A stretch of 61,896 nucleotides of DNA from CAXMST01 sp964196325 (GCA_964196325.1 CAXMST010000072.1:1-61896); one strand, 5' to 3'. Shown: positions 25,081 through 32,676, counted from the stretch's first letter. Program-made: numbers and translations. The notes: generated by a model not told the origin, from the sequence alone.

Positions 25081-25137
25081 CGCTCGCCCAATGCGAGCGC
25101 GAGCGCCGGCCGAGGAGGCGAGACCGCTGCCCTCGGC
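25081..25137 (+). other. Structured leader of the rpf-like gene
   Basis: Two strong hairpins in the untranslated leader: CGCTCGC-CCAAT-GCGAGCG (25081-25099) and GCCGAGG/CCTCGGC (25109-25115 with 25131-25137, 15-base loop). The leader may be up to about 160 bases long, much longer than for most genes here. Rpf genes in other actinobacteria carry the c-di-AMP (ydaO) riboswitch, but its conserved bases are not recognisable here. Confidence 0.4.
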
Positions 25138-25168
25138 GCGTTCGGCTGCGCCCTCCGGAGGTTGACGA

Positions 25169-25741
25169 ATGCATATGACGATCAACAAGAAGAGCTTGGC
25201 CCGGACACTGATCGCCGCCCTCGCCTGCACGGTGGCGCTAGTGGCCAGCGCCTCGGCCCGCGCCGCGGACTCGATCGAGCTGGAGCTGCCGCTCGGCGCC
25301 TCCCAGCTGCAACGGTCGGTCGAGGCGGTCGTTGCGCACGGCGACTACCAGGCCGCCTACCGCAAGGCCAGGAAGCTCGAGGTTGCCCCGAAGCGGAGCG
25401 GCCTCAGCCGCGGTCTTGCGACCGCAGGGCTCCGGGGCCAGACGGCCGAGCTGAAGCAGCGGATCCGCAAGGCCAGGCGTCAGGCGCGGATCCCGCGCCC
25501 CGAGTCGCTTGGGGTCTCGAGCGCCACTCTGGAGGCGATCGCCTCCTGCGAGTCCGGCGGCAGCCCCACCGTGGTCTCCTCGAACGGCTCCTATCGCGGC
25601 AAGTACCAGTTCTCGTACGGGACCTGGGCCGGCGTCGGCGGCTCCGGGGACCCGGCGGCCGCCTCCGAGGCCGAGCAGGACTACCGGGCGGCGCTGCTCT
25701 ACGCCCGCTCCGCCTCCAGCCCCTGGCCGGTCTGCGGCTGA
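25169..25741 (+). CDS. Resuscitation-promoting-factor-like transglycosylase
   Basis: A 190-residue secreted protein. The signal peptide (ARTLIAALACTVALVASASARA) ends near residue 32. A spacer with KARKLEV and LKQRIRKARRQ follows, then a C-terminal Rpf/transglycosylase-like domain from about residue 115: LEAIASCESGGSPTVVSSNG with catalytic Glu128, RGKYQFSYGTWAGVGG, and ASSPWPVCG. Cys127 and Cys189 match the Rpf disulfide. Such enzymes cleave peptidoglycan glycan strands and promote exit from dormancy. GGAGG lies 7 bases before ATG 25169. A perfect CRP-type site upstream matches the cAMP-CRP control known for rpfA in Mycobacterium. Confidence 0.85.
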   Translation: MHMTINKKSLARTLIAALACTVALVASASARAADSIELELPLGASQLQRSVEAVVAHGDYQAAYRKARKLEVAPKRSGLSRGLATAGLRGQTAELKQRIRKARRQARIPRPESLGVSSATLEAIASCESGGSPTVVSSNGSYRGKYQFSYGTWAGVGGSGDPAAASEAEQDYRAALLYARSASSPWPVCG

Positions 25742-25815
25742 AATCCCGGCGCCACCGGGCATGCGCCGGCCGTCCCAGCGCCCCGCCGCTTCGCGTGCTG
25801 CGGCACACTGAAGTG

Positions 25816-26628
25816 ATGAGCGACGCTTCAGATGATCTCGCCGCAAGGGTCAGCAGGGCCGGCGTAAAGGTCCCGACCCGGGGAAATCGACGCCTTGAGC
25901 GCTTTCTCGAGGCTGCGAACGACGACGGGGAGCTGGCGGCCCGGTGGTACATGCAGCAGATCAACGCTGAGCGTCTCGGGATGTCCGACCACAGCCGGGT
26001 CCACATCCAGATCGTCGCGAACATCGCGCTGCGGATCTTGCGACTCGCAATCAAGTCGGGAATCGAGCCGGCCTGCGTGGCCGATCACGGCTTGACCGAG
26101 CGCGACGCCGAGGTCGTCGTGATCGCCGGGGCGCTTCTGCACGACACCGGGATGAGCATCCACCGCACCGATCACGAGACCTACAGCCTGTTCATCGCCG
26201 ACCGCAAGCTGCGGCGGCTTTACGACGGCATCTACACCGATCCCGAGCTGACAGTCGTGATCGCGGAGACCCTTCACTGCATCATCGGCCACCGTAGCCG
26301 GGGCGAGCCCTACACGCTCGAGGCCGGCGTGGTGCGGATTGCCGATGCACTGGACATGGCCGAGGGGCGAACCCGACTCCCGGTCGAGCGCGGCGATATC
26401 GGAATCCATTCGATCTCGGCGGCGGCGATCGACGAGGTCAAGATCGACCAGGGCACCGACCGGCCGATCAGGGTGGAGATCAAGATGAACAACTCGGCCG
26501 GGATCTTCCAGGTGGACGATCTGCTGGCGAGAAAGATCCGCGGCACCCCCCTCGAGGGCCACATCGAGGTCGTCGCCTCGGTCGAGCGTGATACGGAGAA
26601 ACGGCTACTTGGGGAGTTCCGGATCTAG
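25816..26628 (+). CDS. HD-domain phosphohydrolase
   Basis: A 270-residue HD-superfamily protein. Metal residues are seen in DHSRVHIQIVANIALRIL (His), LLHDTGMSIHRTDHE (His-Asp), LHCIIGHRS (His) and VRIADALDMAEGR (Asp). The C-terminal 90 residues (IHSISAAAIDEVKIDQ onward) form a mixed alpha/beta domain shared by a conserved archaeal/bacterial family of metal-dependent phosphohydrolases. Start at ATG 25816, with GTG 25813 directly before it. The in-frame region upstream belongs to the rpf-like gene in another frame and is not part of the protein. The natural substrate is unknown. Confidence 0.83.
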   Translation: MSDASDDLAARVSRAGVKVPTRGNRRLERFLEAANDDGELAARWYMQQINAERLGMSDHSRVHIQIVANIALRILRLAIKSGIEPACVADHGLTERDAEVVVIAGALLHDTGMSIHRTDHETYSLFIADRKLRRLYDGIYTDPELTVVIAETLHCIIGHRSRGEPYTLEAGVVRIADALDMAEGRTRLPVERGDIGIHSISAAAIDEVKIDQGTDRPIRVEIKMNNSAGIFQVDDLLARKIRGTPLEGHIEVVASVERDTEKRLLGEFRI

Positions 26629-26648
26629 CTGATCCGCGGTCGCGGTCT

Positions 26649-27443
26649 TCAGGCACCCGCGCCGGCGCCACCGCGCCCCTCTCCTCCAGCAAATCGGCCT
26701 GCACCGCGGATCGCAGCCTCGATCACCTCCCGCCCCGCCTCCGCCTCATAGTCGAGCCCCGAGCGCAAGTCCATTGCCGAGCCGACGATCGCCGCTCGCC
26801 GGTCCGAGAGCATCGTCTCCTGGGGGAAGCGCGCCAGGCCCTCAGCGAGCTCGAGCGCCCGCTCGAGATGAGCGCCGGCGGGCACCACCTGATTGACCAG
26901 ACCCCAGTCGTGGGCCTCGTCGACCTCGATGATCCTGCCGGTCAGGATCAGGTCCAGGGCCCGACCCAGGCCGACGATTCGCGGTAGCCGCTGGGTGCCG
27001 CCGTCGACCAGGGGCACGCCCCAGCGGCGTTCGGGGTAGCCGAGCCTGGCGTCCTCGGTAGCGATGCGCAGATCGCACCACAGCGCCAGCTCCAGCCCTC
27101 CGGCCAGACACCAGCCGCTGATCGCGGCGATCGTTGGCTTTGCCGGCGTCAGGCGGGTGAAGCCCATCGGACCCTCGGGCCGTCGCAGGTAGCCGTCGAC
27201 CAGCTCCTCGGATGGCTTCGGCCCGACCGCGGCAAGCGCCTTCAAATCGGCCCCCGCGCAGAAGGCCACCTCCCCGGCTCCGGTAAGGACCAGGGCGCGA
27301 GCGCCGTCATCGGCCTCGAATGCCCGATAGCCGGCCAGCAGCTCGTCGGCGGTCTCGCGATCAACCGCATTGCGCCGCTCGGGGCGCTCGATCGTGAGCA
27401 CCGCGGCGGCCCCGATCCGCCTGTAGCTGGTCCGCGGAGCCAC
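26649..27443 (-). CDS. Enoyl-CoA hydratase/isomerase-family protein
   Basis: A 264-residue crotonase-fold protein. CoA/oxyanion-hole residues are in FCAGADLKAL and ISGWCLAGGLELALWCDLRIA. The first catalytic Glu of hydratases is kept (GYPERRWGVP) and is followed by VDGGTQRLPRIVG. The second Glu appears to be Asp (ALDLILTG instead of AMEMVLTG), so hydration may be weak or replaced by another crotonase reaction. The tail is Gly/Arg/Ala-rich. It starts with GTG 6 bases after TAGGAT, a leaderless arrangement. Possible partner of the acyl-CoA dehydrogenase pair, but not linked. Confidence 0.87.
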   Translation of the reverse strand: MAPRTSYRRIGAAAVLTIERPERRNAVDRETADELLAGYRAFEADDGARALVLTGAGEVAFCAGADLKALAAVGPKPSEELVDGYLRRPEGPMGFTRLTPAKPTIAAISGWCLAGGLELALWCDLRIATEDARLGYPERRWGVPLVDGGTQRLPRIVGLGRALDLILTGRIIEVDEAHDWGLVNQVVPAGAHLERALELAEGLARFPQETMLSDRRAAIVGSAMDLRSGLDYEAEAGREVIEAAIRGAGRFAGGEGRGGAGAGA

Positions 27444-27449
27444 CGCGCC

Positions 27450-27455
27450 ATCCTA
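27450..27455 (-). promoter_or_regulatory. TAGGAT -10 box, leaderless type
   Basis: On the minus strand TAGGAT lies 6 bases before the GTG start at 27443 of the enoyl-CoA hydratase-like gene. Confidence 0.5.
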
Positions 27456-27479
27456 GGTGACGCGGCCGTCAGTCCGTCG

Positions 27480-28046
27480 CTATCGCGGCTTGCGATCCCA
27501 GCGCCGCAGGGCCTGGGCAGGATCGATCGGGGATCCGTAGGGGCCGCGACCATCGCGGATCTCGAAATGCAGATGATCGCCGTAGCAGGAGCCCGTGCAG
27601 CCCAGCCGGCCGATCTGGTGCCCGGCCTCGACCCGCTCGCCGGCATCGACGCCGGCCGGCTCGAGCAGATGCAGGTAGATGTAGCTGCGCCCGCGCTCTG
27701 GGTCGTAGATCGCGATCCAGTTGCCGCGACCGCCGTCGCTGCCGATCTCGGTCACGCGCCCGGCGGCGGGCGCCAACAGCGGCGTGCCGGCCGGGGCAAA
27801 GATGTCCTGGCCCTCGTGGGCCCGCCCCCGGGCGTTGCCGAAGGCGGCTTCCGCATCGCCGCAGTCGGCGGGGCCGCGGACGGGATGGAACGGACCCGCC
27901 GCCCGTTCGCGCTCGGCCCCGACCACGAACGGATCGAGGACCGGCTCGCCCGCGCCCGCCGGCGCGGCGCCGATCGCGATCGGCGCACCCACCAGCAGAG
28001 CGCAGGCGAGGGCGATCGCGCGGTGCTTGAGGCGGGCGCGGAGCAT
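27480..28046 (-). CDS. Secreted M23 (LytM) metallopeptidase
   Basis: A 188-residue peptidoglycan endopeptidase. The signal peptide (IALACALLVGAPIAIGAAPAGA) ends near residue 32. The M23 core has the zinc motif HxxxD in RAHEGQDIFAPAGTPL (His77, Asp81), a middle YIYLHL His126, and DHLHFEIRDG (His158, His160), so all usual residues are present. Two Cys in LGCTGSCYGDH may form a disulfide. It should cut peptide cross-links. Its upstream region holds a perfect CRP-type site and an 8-bp hairpin, echoing the rpf-like gene 2.3 kb away. Confidence 0.88.
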   Translation of the reverse strand: MLRARLKHRAIALACALLVGAPIAIGAAPAGAGEPVLDPFVVGAERERAAGPFHPVRGPADCGDAEAAFGNARGRAHEGQDIFAPAGTPLLAPAAGRVTEIGSDGGRGNWIAIYDPERGRSYIYLHLLEPAGVDAGERVEAGHQIGRLGCTGSCYGDHLHFEIRDGRGPYGSPIDPAQALRRWDRKPR

Positions 28047-28119
28047 GGTTCGGTGCCGCGCCGGCCGGGACGAGTGCCCACGAGCGGCGTCGGAGAACGT
28101 GCGGTTCGCCGTCTAGAAC

Positions 28120-28143
28120 CCCGCACCTGCCAAACGGTGCGGG
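28120..28143 (-). other. Hairpin between the CRP-type site and the M23 gene
   Basis: CCCGCACC-N8-GGTGCGGG, a perfect 8-bp stem with an 8-base loop, ends one base before the CRP-type palindrome and lies about 75 bases before the M23 start. On the mRNA it would be a stable 5' structure, or an attenuator without a U tract. Confidence 0.45.
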
Positions 28144-28144
28144 C

Positions 28145-28164
28145 TGTGTGACCACACTCACACA
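28145..28164. promoter_or_regulatory. CRP/GlxR-type binding site upstream of the M23 gene
   Basis: TGTGTGA-CCACAC-TCACACA: the core TGTGA-N6-TCACA (28147-28162) is exact and the symmetry extends to 7-bp arms. It is the second such site in the window. The M23 start is 98 bases away on the minus strand; the next gene rightward is convergent, so M23 is the only likely target. A second palindrome, CATCGT-CTACTA-ACGATG (28163-28180), abuts it. Confidence 0.75.
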
Positions 28165-28194
28165 TCGTCTACTAACGATGCGGGCGTCGGGCGC

Positions 28195-28461
28195 CTAGGG
28201 CTTGCGGACCCGCTCGAGCTGCGCCCGGCCCCGCTCCTTGCGGGTATCCAGGCGGTTCTGGATGAGCGTCAGCACGATCGGCAGGATGATGAACAGGGCG
28301 ATCACACCGAAGCCCCACATGGTGATCTCGAAGTCGGTTGGCCGGCCCAGAATGCCCTCGCCATCGGCCGCCGCGGCCGTAGCCGGAGCGGCCAACACGC
28401 CGAGCCCGACGAGGGTCAACGCGAGTCTTGCCGCGCGCAGCCGTTGCGACGTTCGGTTCAT
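28195..28461 (-). CDS. Small signal-peptide membrane protein
   Basis: An 88-residue protein with an N-terminal signal sequence or helix (LALTLVGLGVLAAPATAAAA), a short extracytoplasmic segment (DGEGILGRPTDFEITM) and a second helix (WGFGVIALFIILPIVLTLIQ), ending in an Arg/Lys-rich cytoplasmic tail. ATG 28461 lies 8 bases after TAGTCT, a leaderless arrangement; an in-frame ATG at 28497 would lie in the uppP promoter. Divergent from uppP. I do not recognise the family. Confidence 0.65.
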   Translation of the reverse strand: MNRTSQRLRAARLALTLVGLGVLAAPATAAAADGEGILGRPTDFEITMWGFGVIALFIILPIVLTLIQNRLDTRKERGRAQLERVRKP

Positions 28462-28469
28462 CCGGGTCC

Positions 28470-28497
28470 AGACTAGCTGACGACTCCGCTCTAGCAT
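28470..28497. promoter_or_regulatory. Divergent leaderless promoters (small membrane protein and uppP)
   Basis: Minus strand: TAGTCT (28475-28470) is 8 bases before ATG 28461. Plus strand: TAGCAT (28492-28497) is 8 bases before ATG 28506. Both genes lack a Shine-Dalgarno sequence. Confidence 0.55.
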
Positions 28498-28505
28498 CCC
28501 CCGCC

Positions 28506-29348
28506 ATGTCCGAGCTTGAAGCCTTGCTGCTCGGGATCGTGCAGGGGCTGACCGAGTTCCTGCCGATCTCGTCCTCCGGCCACCTGATCCTGGTTCCCTG
28601 GTTGCAGGACTACGAGTTCCTGCGCGACAACCCCGAGTTCAACAAGACCTTCGACGTCGCCCTGCACATCGGCACGCTGGCAGCGGTGCTGGGCTACTTC
28701 CGAGCCGACCTCGTGCGGATCTTCTGGGCCTTCTGGAGGACCCTTCGCAAGCGTTCGATCGGGGCCGGGGATGAGCGCATGGCTTGGGTGATCATCGTCG
28801 CCACGATCCCGGCCCTGATCGCCGGCGGCCTTGGCGCCAACTTCATCGACGAGCAGCTGGGCGAGCCCTGGATGATCGCCTTGGAGCTGATCTTCTTCGG
28901 GCTGATTCTGGCCGACGCCGATCGGCGCCCCCAGGAGAAGGGAATTGAAGAAGTCGGGCTGCGGGCGGGCCTCTACATCGGCCTCGCCCAGGTCCTCGCC
29001 CTGGCGCCGGGTGCCTCGCGCTCGGGGGTGACGATCACGATGGGCCGCTACCTGCATCTGACCAGGGACACCGCGGCCCGGGTCTCCTTCCTGATCGGCG
29101 TGCCGGCGATCGCCGGGGCAGGCGTCCTCAAGGGCTACGAGTCGATCCGCGACGGGCTCCCCGACGGGGTGATCGGCCCGATGATCGTCGGCATGATCGC
29201 CGCTGCGGTTTCCGGCTACCTGGCGATCGCCGGGTTGCTGTCCTACGTGCGCAGCAACTCCTACGACGTGTTCGTCGTGTTTCGCATCGCGGTCGGCCTC
29301 GGGGTTCTGATCCTGATTGCGACGGGGGTCCGGGAAGCAACCTTCTAG
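28506..29348 (+). CDS. uppP: Undecaprenyl-diphosphatase UppP/BacA
   Basis: A 280-residue membrane enzyme. It has the two family signatures, IVQGLTEFLPISSSGHL (residues about 11-27) with its Glu/Ser/His and PGASRSGVTITMGRYL (about 175), plus eight hydrophobic helices. It dephosphorylates undecaprenyl diphosphate to recycle the lipid carrier of peptidoglycan synthesis, and overexpression gives bacitracin tolerance in other bacteria. It sits near M23 and rpf-like hydrolases, giving this part of the window a cell-wall theme. The start is set by the TAGCAT box 8 bases upstream of the ATG. Confidence 0.96.
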   Translation: MSELEALLLGIVQGLTEFLPISSSGHLILVPWLQDYEFLRDNPEFNKTFDVALHIGTLAAVLGYFRADLVRIFWAFWRTLRKRSIGAGDERMAWVIIVATIPALIAGGLGANFIDEQLGEPWMIALELIFFGLILADADRRPQEKGIEEVGLRAGLYIGLAQVLALAPGASRSGVTITMGRYLHLTRDTAARVSFLIGVPAIAGAGVLKGYESIRDGLPDGVIGPMIVGMIAAAVSGYLAIAGLLSYVRSNSYDVFVVFRIAVGLGVLILIATGVREATF

Positions 29349-29355
29349 GCGCGGC

Positions 29356-30585
29356 TCAGCCTCGGCCGCCGGCGATCAGGCGGGCCTCCGGCGAGGCTCG
29401 GAGCTTCAGCATCGCGGCAATGCCGAGCGCCGGGCCGGGCGCCAACAGGGCGAACGCCCAGCGCCAGCCGACCAGCTCCTCGAAGACCGGGATCAGCCAG
29501 ATCGTGGCGACAGTCAGGGTGAAGCCCAGCGCCAGCTGCAGGGTCAGCGCCGTGCCGACGTAGGCCTGGTCGGCGAGCTCGGTGACGATCGTCGAGAACT
29601 GGGCCGAGTCGGCGACGACGGCGAAGCCCCAGACCAGACCGACCAGCAGTACGGCGATGCCCGGCTCGCCGAAGAACAGGCCGATCGAGAGCGCGCAGGC
29701 CCCCGAGACCCCCATCATCGCCGCGGTTGTATTGGTCCGCCCCCAGCGGTCGCCGAGCAGGCCACCGAGGTAGCAGCCAACGGCGCCGATGCCGATCACC
29801 ACGAAGGTGGCGTATGCGGCCGCCGAGCCACCGTCGCCGCCGCGAGCCTCGAGCGCGGCGGCGAAGAAGACGCCGAACCAGGCCCACATCGCATACAGCT
29901 CCCACATGTGGCCGAGGTAGCCGAGGTTGGCCAGCTGCACACCGCGGTTCGAGAGCGCCCTACGCGCCTGGCGGGGGTCGAAGCTGGCGCGGGGGAAGGG
30001 GTAAGGGCCGTCGGGGACGCGGACGGCGATCAGCCCACCGGCCAGGGTCAGGGCCGAGGTGACGCCAATCACCAGGCGCCAATCGAGCCCGCCGAGGCCG
30101 TTGACAAGGTGTGGAAGCGCCGAGCCGATCGTCAGCGCGCCGACCAGGATCCCGAGCGCTGTGCCGCGCCCCTCGCGATACCAGGTCGCCATCACCTTCA
30201 GCGCCGGGGGGTAGACCTGGGCGAGCGCGGCCCCGGTGATGAAGCGCAGAGGAAGCGCCGCCGCGGGTCCGTCGGCGAAGACGATCAGGCCGTTGGCCGC
30301 GGCAGCGCCCAGTGCTCCGAACAGGATCACCCGCTGTGGCCGGTGCACGTCGGAGAGGTTGAGGGCCGCGGCGATCAGCGCCCCGACGACGAAGCCGATC
30401 TGGACCGCGATCGTCAGCCAGGCCGCGGTGCCGTCGCCCAGATCCCAGTCGCTGCGCAGCTGGGGAATCACGGCTGAGGCCGAGAACCAGGTCGACATCG
30501 CGAGGATCATCGCCAGCGAGAGCAACGCAAGTGCCCGCCCGCGGCCTGCTCCCACGGCTTCCGGCGGCTCAGACTCCACCCGCAC
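29356..30585 (-). CDS. Major facilitator superfamily transporter
   Basis: A 409-residue transporter with about twelve hydrophobic helices in two halves. MFS landmarks are visible: after helix 2 the degenerate loop NLSDVHRPQRVILFG, TGAALAQVYPPALKVMATWYREGRGTALGILVGALTIGSALPHL across helices 4-5, and LLGDRWGRTNTTAAMMG in the second half. The pattern resembles CynX/nitrate-type or drug-related subfamilies; the substrate cannot be assigned. GTG start at 30585 (another GTG two codons later). Convergent with uppP with 7 bases between stops. Confidence 0.88.
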   Translation of the reverse strand: MRVESEPPEAVGAGRGRALALLSLAMILAMSTWFSASAVIPQLRSDWDLGDGTAAWLTIAVQIGFVVGALIAAALNLSDVHRPQRVILFGALGAAAANGLIVFADGPAAALPLRFITGAALAQVYPPALKVMATWYREGRGTALGILVGALTIGSALPHLVNGLGGLDWRLVIGVTSALTLAGGLIAVRVPDGPYPFPRASFDPRQARRALSNRGVQLANLGYLGHMWELYAMWAWFGVFFAAALEARGGDGGSAAAYATFVVIGIGAVGCYLGGLLGDRWGRTNTTAAMMGVSGACALSIGLFFGEPGIAVLLVGLVWGFAVVADSAQFSTIVTELADQAYVGTALTLQLALGFTLTVATIWLIPVFEELVGWRWAFALLAPGPALGIAAMLKLRASPEARLIAGGRG

Positions 30586-30690
30586 AGTCTGACGGGGGGC
30601 CCGAGCCGCCTGCTGTGAAGCCGGCTGGCCTTGCGCGGATCCGTCGCCCCTGCGCCGCTACCATGCGAAGCGGCCGCGGGAATCGATGAG

Positions 30691-31560
30691 ATGCCTAGCC
30701 GTCCACCCATCATGAGCGCCCGGCGGGGAACAATCAGAGTCGCGGTCATCGACCGCGATACGTCCTTTCTCAGGGTCCTCGGCAAGCGTCTCGACGCGGC
30801 CGGCTGGGAGCACCGCGTCCTACCTGGAGGCGCTCCGGCGGACGAGCTCGTCGCAATGAAGCTGAATGCCCTGGTCGTGGACCCCTCGGTGCTCGGCCCG
30901 GACGAGGGCTGGGAGTTCGTTGAGCGGATCTCAGGTCTGATGCCCGGGCTCGGGATCATCGCCTGCACTTCGAACTCGACCGTCGCCCAGCGGGTCCGTG
31001 GGCTGCGCCTCGGAGCAGACGACTGGATTGCGAAGCCGTGCCATCCCGAGGAGGTGATGGCGCGGATCGAGGCCGTCGTGCGCCGCCGCCGGGCCCGTTC
31101 CGACGACGAGCACGGTCCGCTCGTCGTCGGCGAGCTCGAGATCCGTAGCGACCAGTTCCAGGCCTACGTCGCGGGCGGCACCCTGGACCTCACCCGGCGC
31201 GAGTTCGAGTTGCTCAACACCCTCGCCGAGGCGCCGGGCAGGGTGCTCGAGCGAGAGGAGATCTACCGACGCGTCTGGGGCTACGAGATGGCCCACGGCG
31301 ATCGCTCCGTCGATGTGTTCGTGCGCAAGTTGCGCTCCAAGATCCAGAAGCAGTCGCCCGGTTGGGACTACATACACACCCACTTCGGGATCGGCTACCG
31401 CTTCGAGGCGGAGGCGGTGCACGTCAGCCGCCCCGGTACCGGCCTGCCGACGGATCCGGCCGAGGCCGGGCGAGATCGATTGGAGCCGGCAACTGCCGAT
31501 GCTCCGATCCCCGCAGGAGCGCATAAGCAAGCCGCCTCGTCCGGCCTGGGCGGCCCCTAG
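30691..31560 (+). CDS. PhoB/RegX3-like winged-helix response regulator
   Basis: A protein of about 289 residues. The receiver domain keeps the acidic pair (VIDRD), a phosphoacceptor Asp in ALVVDPSV, and Lys in DWIAKPCHPEEV. The effector domain is winged-helix: LDLTRREFELLNTLAEAPGRVLEREEIYRRVWG, GDRSVDVFVRKLRSKIQ, GIGYRF. A 40-residue disordered tail follows. It lies directly upstream of pstSCAB-phoU with a PHO box 6 bases after its stop, so it is the probable phosphate-starvation regulator. No histidine kinase gene is adjacent, so its kinase must be elsewhere. Starts at ATG 30691 or 30712. LVVDPSV replaces the usual LDxxMP loop, so phosphorylation may be atypical. Confidence 0.85.
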   Translation: MPSRPPIMSARRGTIRVAVIDRDTSFLRVLGKRLDAAGWEHRVLPGGAPADELVAMKLNALVVDPSVLGPDEGWEFVERISGLMPGLGIIACTSNSTVAQRVRGLRLGADDWIAKPCHPEEVMARIEAVVRRRRARSDDEHGPLVVGELEIRSDQFQAYVAGGTLDLTRREFELLNTLAEAPGRVLEREEIYRRVWGYEMAHGDRSVDVFVRKLRSKIQKQSPGWDYIHTHFGIGYRFEAEAVHVSRPGTGLPTDPAEAGRDRLEPATADAPIPAGAHKQAASSGLGGP

Positions 31561-31566
31561 GCTCGG

Positions 31567-31610
31567 CTTCACAGGCTTTTCACAACAGGGCGACAGCGCC
31601 GTAACAAGCT
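31567..31610 (+). promoter_or_regulatory. PHO box: four 11-bp direct repeats before pstS
   Basis: Consecutive 11-mers CTTCACAGGCT / TTTCACAACAG / GGCGACAGCGC / CGTAACAAGCT. ACA falls at positions 5-7 in all four, and units 1-2 share TTCACA. The 11-bp phase and (G/T)TTCAC-like core match actinobacterial PhoP/RegX3 sites. It lies between the regulator gene and pstS. Confidence 0.75.
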
Positions 31611-31719
31611 CCGGGACCGCGACTGCGACGCTCCTGGCGCCGTTTGCGGGGAGGAAACCCCGCGCAGGCAGGCGTCGCGGCTGACCGCGATCACGTCCAA
31701 CGATAGAGGGAATAGCCAC

Positions 31720-32646
31720 GTGAGCTCACGAAAGTGGTTTGCACTCACCGCCGCCGGCGGACTGCTCGCCCTTGGCGTTGCCGCCTGCGGTGGCGACGAC
31801 GGCACCGTCATCAACATCGATGGTTCGAGCACCGTCGGCCCGCTGACGAAGGCCGTGGCTGAGATTTTCAACGAGCAGAACCCGGACATCGACCTCACGG
31901 TCGGTGAGTCCGGCACCGGTGGCGGCTTCGAGAAGTTCTGCGCGGGAGAGACCGCGATCAACGACGCCTCTCGCCAGGTCGAGCCCGACGAGAAGGAGAC
32001 CTGCGCCAGCAACGGCGTTGAGTTCGAGGAGATCCAGGTCGCCAACGATGCGCTGACGGTCGCGCTCAACCCGAACAATCCGGTGACCTGTCTGAGTGTC
32101 GATCAGCTCGCCCAGATCTGGGGCCCGGACAACCCGGTCGGCAGCTGGATCGAAGTGAGCGACCTGGACGCTGAGTTTGGCGCCGAGGTCGAGCGCTTCG
32201 GCGCCGGCACCGACTCGGGCACGTTCGACTACTTCACCGAGGCGGTGAACGGCGGGGAGGGCGTTCAGACCAAGGACTACAACAACGTCGGCGAGGATGA
32301 CAACCAGACGGTCACCGGCGTCTCCGGTTCAGAGGGTGGGATCGGCTACTTCGGCTTCTCCTTCCTAGCTGAGAACGCGGACACGATCAAGGCCGCCGAG
32401 ATCGACGGTGGCGAGGGCTGCGTCAGTCCCTCCGTGGAGACGGTCCAGGACGGCACCTATGTGCCCTTGGCGCGCGGACTGTTCATCTACCCCTCGCGGG
32501 AGGCGCTCAAGGATGAGGCGACGAAGGCCTTCGTCGATTACTACATCGAGAACGCCGGCACGATCGGCGAGCAGATCGGCTTCATCGGGCTGACCGATGA
32601 GCAGCTGAGCGAAGCCCGGGAGAAAGTGGCGTCACTGGTCGGTTAG
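31720..32646 (+). CDS. pstS: Phosphate ABC transporter substrate-binding lipoprotein
   Basis: A 308-residue PstS. The lipobox is GVAAC (Cys23), followed by GDDGTVINIDGSSTVGPLTKAV, the family's phosphate-binding start. Further ligand regions are VGESGTGGGFEKFCAGE, INDASRQ and GAGTDSGTFDYF. Four cysteines in the mature protein may form disulfides. It captures phosphate outside the membrane for PstCA. GTG start. It is first in the pstSCAB-phoU operon and is preceded by the four-unit PHO box. Confidence 0.96.
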   Translation: MSSRKWFALTAAGGLLALGVAACGGDDGTVINIDGSSTVGPLTKAVAEIFNEQNPDIDLTVGESGTGGGFEKFCAGETAINDASRQVEPDEKETCASNGVEFEEIQVANDALTVALNPNNPVTCLSVDQLAQIWGPDNPVGSWIEVSDLDAEFGAEVERFGAGTDSGTFDYFTEAVNGGEGVQTKDYNNVGEDDNQTVTGVSGSEGGIGYFGFSFLAENADTIKAAEIDGGEGCVSPSVETVQDGTYVPLARGLFIYPSREALKDEATKAFVDYYIENAGTIGEQIGFIGLTDEQLSEAREKVASLVG

Positions 32647-32676
32647 CTCCGGCTCGGTGGCCACACTGACCGTGTA

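Noticed and set aside
24976..25168. c-di-AMP (ydaO) riboswitch in the rpf-like leader
   Set aside because: CGAATCCAGCCACC is only loosely similar to the conserved 3' part; the GGGGTGAATC and other invariant segments are absent.
25162..25815. Long N-terminal extension of the HD-domain protein
   Set aside because: The frame is open only because it runs opposite the codon bias of the rpf-like gene; the extension is Arg/Gly/Pro-rich and lacks any homology-like pattern.
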